Shown piece by piece: positions 5,958-6,992 of a DNA stretch of 6,992 nucleotides. A program made the translations under genes and the position numbers. Numbering within the stretch: position 1 is the first letter of the stretch; each line of letters opens with the position of its first letter. Source of the stretch: an uncultured Clostridia bacterium (GTDB lineage: Bacteria; Bacillota; Clostridia; Peptostreptococcales; Anaerovoracaceae); contig CALDNM010000249.1 of assembly GCA_937915045.1 (NCBI GenBank), forward strand, positions 1 through 6,992. The letters run 5' to 3'. The notes under the pieces were generated by a model, which worked only from the letters and a program-made list of their open reading frames with translations, was not told where the DNA came from and did no database searches.

Positions 5958-6992
5958 TTATTTCCCACCAGTCCTTTCAGCCTTCCAAGTCTTTCTATAT
6001 CGTCCTCGACATATCTGCTGGCTGATATGCCCATATCGTAATCCCTGCTGGTCCCCGTATCCGGGAGCATAGGTGAGATGACAGCTTCAGACAGCCTTTT
6101 GAGTGTGAGTTTTCGTTTGAAGATCATCTGATATTCCTGTTCAAGTATTTTCAGTATATCGCGGGCGTTCTCAAGGGTGGTCATGGAAAAATCATACAGC
6201 GCGCTTTGATCCGTCTTCCTGAGAAATGACGGAGACACATAAGGCAGTATAAGGTTGATCGAGTCGGACGTGCTTCTTTCCTCGTGCGCGTCTCTTTTCA
6301 CGCCATCTCCTCCGATGAATGGATATTGCGACGACTCGACGAACCATGCCTTCAGATTCGGCGTATAGTAAACGCTGTCCACATCTCTTCCCTGAACAGT
6401 CATAAGATCCTTGCCGCGTCCCGACAAAAGCCCTACCATGAGTTTCTGGACTTGGACATCGTTCTCGTTCAGTATCGGATTCAGGCTCCTCATCCGGTAA
6501 CCTTTATGCAGCAGATCATCCACAAGTATGACCTTCCTGTTGAAGGACCTCAGCGTCCTCACCTGATCATCTATCGATGCGTAATATGGATACTCATCGA
6601 TCGTGAAGTGTATCAGGTCCGGAGTGAAGTTCTTCTGAGTATGAAGAGTCTTCGTGACCGTGTTAGGTATTATTATCCCCTTCAGTATCTTGCCGAAAGG
6701 CACGCACATGTACGGGCCAAGTTTTTTCTTACCGTGCTGTACTGTCGATACACCGTTCTCCGCAGTAATGAGTTTTATCAGTTTCTGATGCATTACTGCC
6801 ACATTTATGGAAAGTACCAGGCTGTCCGGGTACATCTCAGTGAGAGAGTACTGCAGTTTCTTATGAGCATTGTCTATGACGTCGAGCACTGCCTCGTTCT
6901 TATCGAACGGGTCCTTAAGCACTGTGTCCATATTGTTGAAAATAAATACAGGGTTCTTCATATCCGCGGCAAAAAGGCCCGGCGGCACCCCA
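5954..6992 (-). CDS. Phosphoribosyltransferase-like domain protein (5' end off the window)
   Basis: The reading frame stays open to the right edge. A GTG at 6988 and an ATG ten codons in are the only early starts, and neither has a visible ribosome binding site, so I read this as the C-terminal part, about 345 residues, of a longer protein. Residues here are numbered from that GTG. The best clue is VILVDDLLHKGYR at 153-165, which matches the type I phosphoribosyltransferase PRPP-loop pattern (hydrophobic strand, two acidic residues, then a TG-T loop), followed by a helix and the strand VQKLMVGLLSGRGKDLM (180-196). The canonical TGxT end of the loop is replaced by KGYR, so PRPP binding is uncertain. 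Other distinctive stretches are NPVFIFNNMDTVLKD (12-26), VQHGKKKLGP (83-92) and AWFVESSQYPFIGGDG (214-229). There is no membrane segment. The stop overlaps the next start as ATGA. I cannot give a function; it could act as an enzyme, or as a sensor or scaffold using a degenerate transferase fold. Confidence 0.65.
   Translation of the reverse strand, partial: GVPPGLFAADMKNPVFIFNNMDTVLKDPFDKNEAVLDVIDNAHKKLQYSLTEMYPDSLVLSINVAVMHQKLIKLITAENGVSTVQHGKKKLGPYMCVPFGKILKGIIIPNTVTKTLHTQKNFTPDLIHFTIDEYPYYASIDDQVRTLRSFNRKVILVDDLLHKGYRMRSLNPILNENDVQVQKLMVGLLSGRGKDLMTVQGRDVDSVYYTPNLKAWFVESSQYPFIGGDGVKRDAHEERSTSDSINLILPYVSPSFLRKTDQSALYDFSMTTLENARDILKILEQEYQMIFKRKLTLKRLSEAVISPMLPDTGTSRDYDMGISASRYVEDDIERLGRLKGLVGNK

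Noticed and set aside
5313..6041. Plus-strand open frame of about 242 codons opposite the LDH-like gene
   Set aside because: It crosses the junction of two coupled genes in antisense and is rich in Arg and His without motifs; a shadow.
6953..6988. GTG at 6988 or ATG at 6961 as the true start of the PRTase-like gene
   Set aside because: Neither has a visible ribosome binding site, the frame stays open to the window edge, and the first residues look like the inside of a domain, so a 5'-truncated gene is more likely.
1..6992. CRISPR array, tRNA or rRNA gene, insertion sequence or prophage element
   Set aside because: Nearly the whole window is occupied by intact minus-strand genes. I saw no regularly spaced repeats, transposase or integrase motifs, terminal inverted repeats or tRNA-like folds.

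Overview
The window is a densely packed bacterial segment in which every supported gene lies on the minus strand, so transcription runs from position 6992 towards 1. It has no intergenic gap over 40 bases, no RNA gene, no mobile element and no obvious repeat or terminator. The split (two-gene) transketolase, strong GGAGG-type ribosome binding sites, frequent ATA and AGA/AGG codons, an MgtE magnesium channel and a two-domain iron-sulfur flavoprotein point to an anaerobic Clostridia-type Firmicute of moderate GC, perhaps near Lachnospiraceae or Eubacteriales family XIII. That assignment is inference, because no rRNA or marker gene is present.

In transcription order, the right half (6992 to 3886) holds three genes joined by 4-base ATGA stop/start overlaps. 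They are the C-terminal part of a protein with a phosphoribosyltransferase-like domain (its start is off the window), a divergent lactate/malate dehydrogenase-family protein, and a two-domain flavodoxin-fold protein with a four-cysteine cluster motif. The overlaps imply co-translation and a shared role, but no characterised pathway known to me fits. This is the least ordinary part of the window.

The left half (3849 to 1) starts with a near-consensus sigma-A-type promoter (TTGCAA, 17 bases, TATAAT) lying across the end of the flavoprotein gene. It drives mgtE, followed 27 bases later by a stand-alone NAD(P)H-hydrate dehydratase gene (nnrD), then the transketolase N-terminal and C-terminal subunit genes. 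The last two are coupled by a TAATG junction, and the final gene runs off the left edge. This is a housekeeping string of Mg2+ uptake, nicotinamide cofactor repair and the non-oxidative pentose phosphate pathway. Transketolase needs Mg2+ and thiamine diphosphate, so shared expression is plausible, but the grouping may be only positional.

In short, the left half is ordinary metabolism. The right half is a compact cluster of divergent redox and nucleotide-binding proteins of unknown function, including a dehydrogenase-fold protein whose usual catalytic aspartate and active-site asparagine appear to be replaced.
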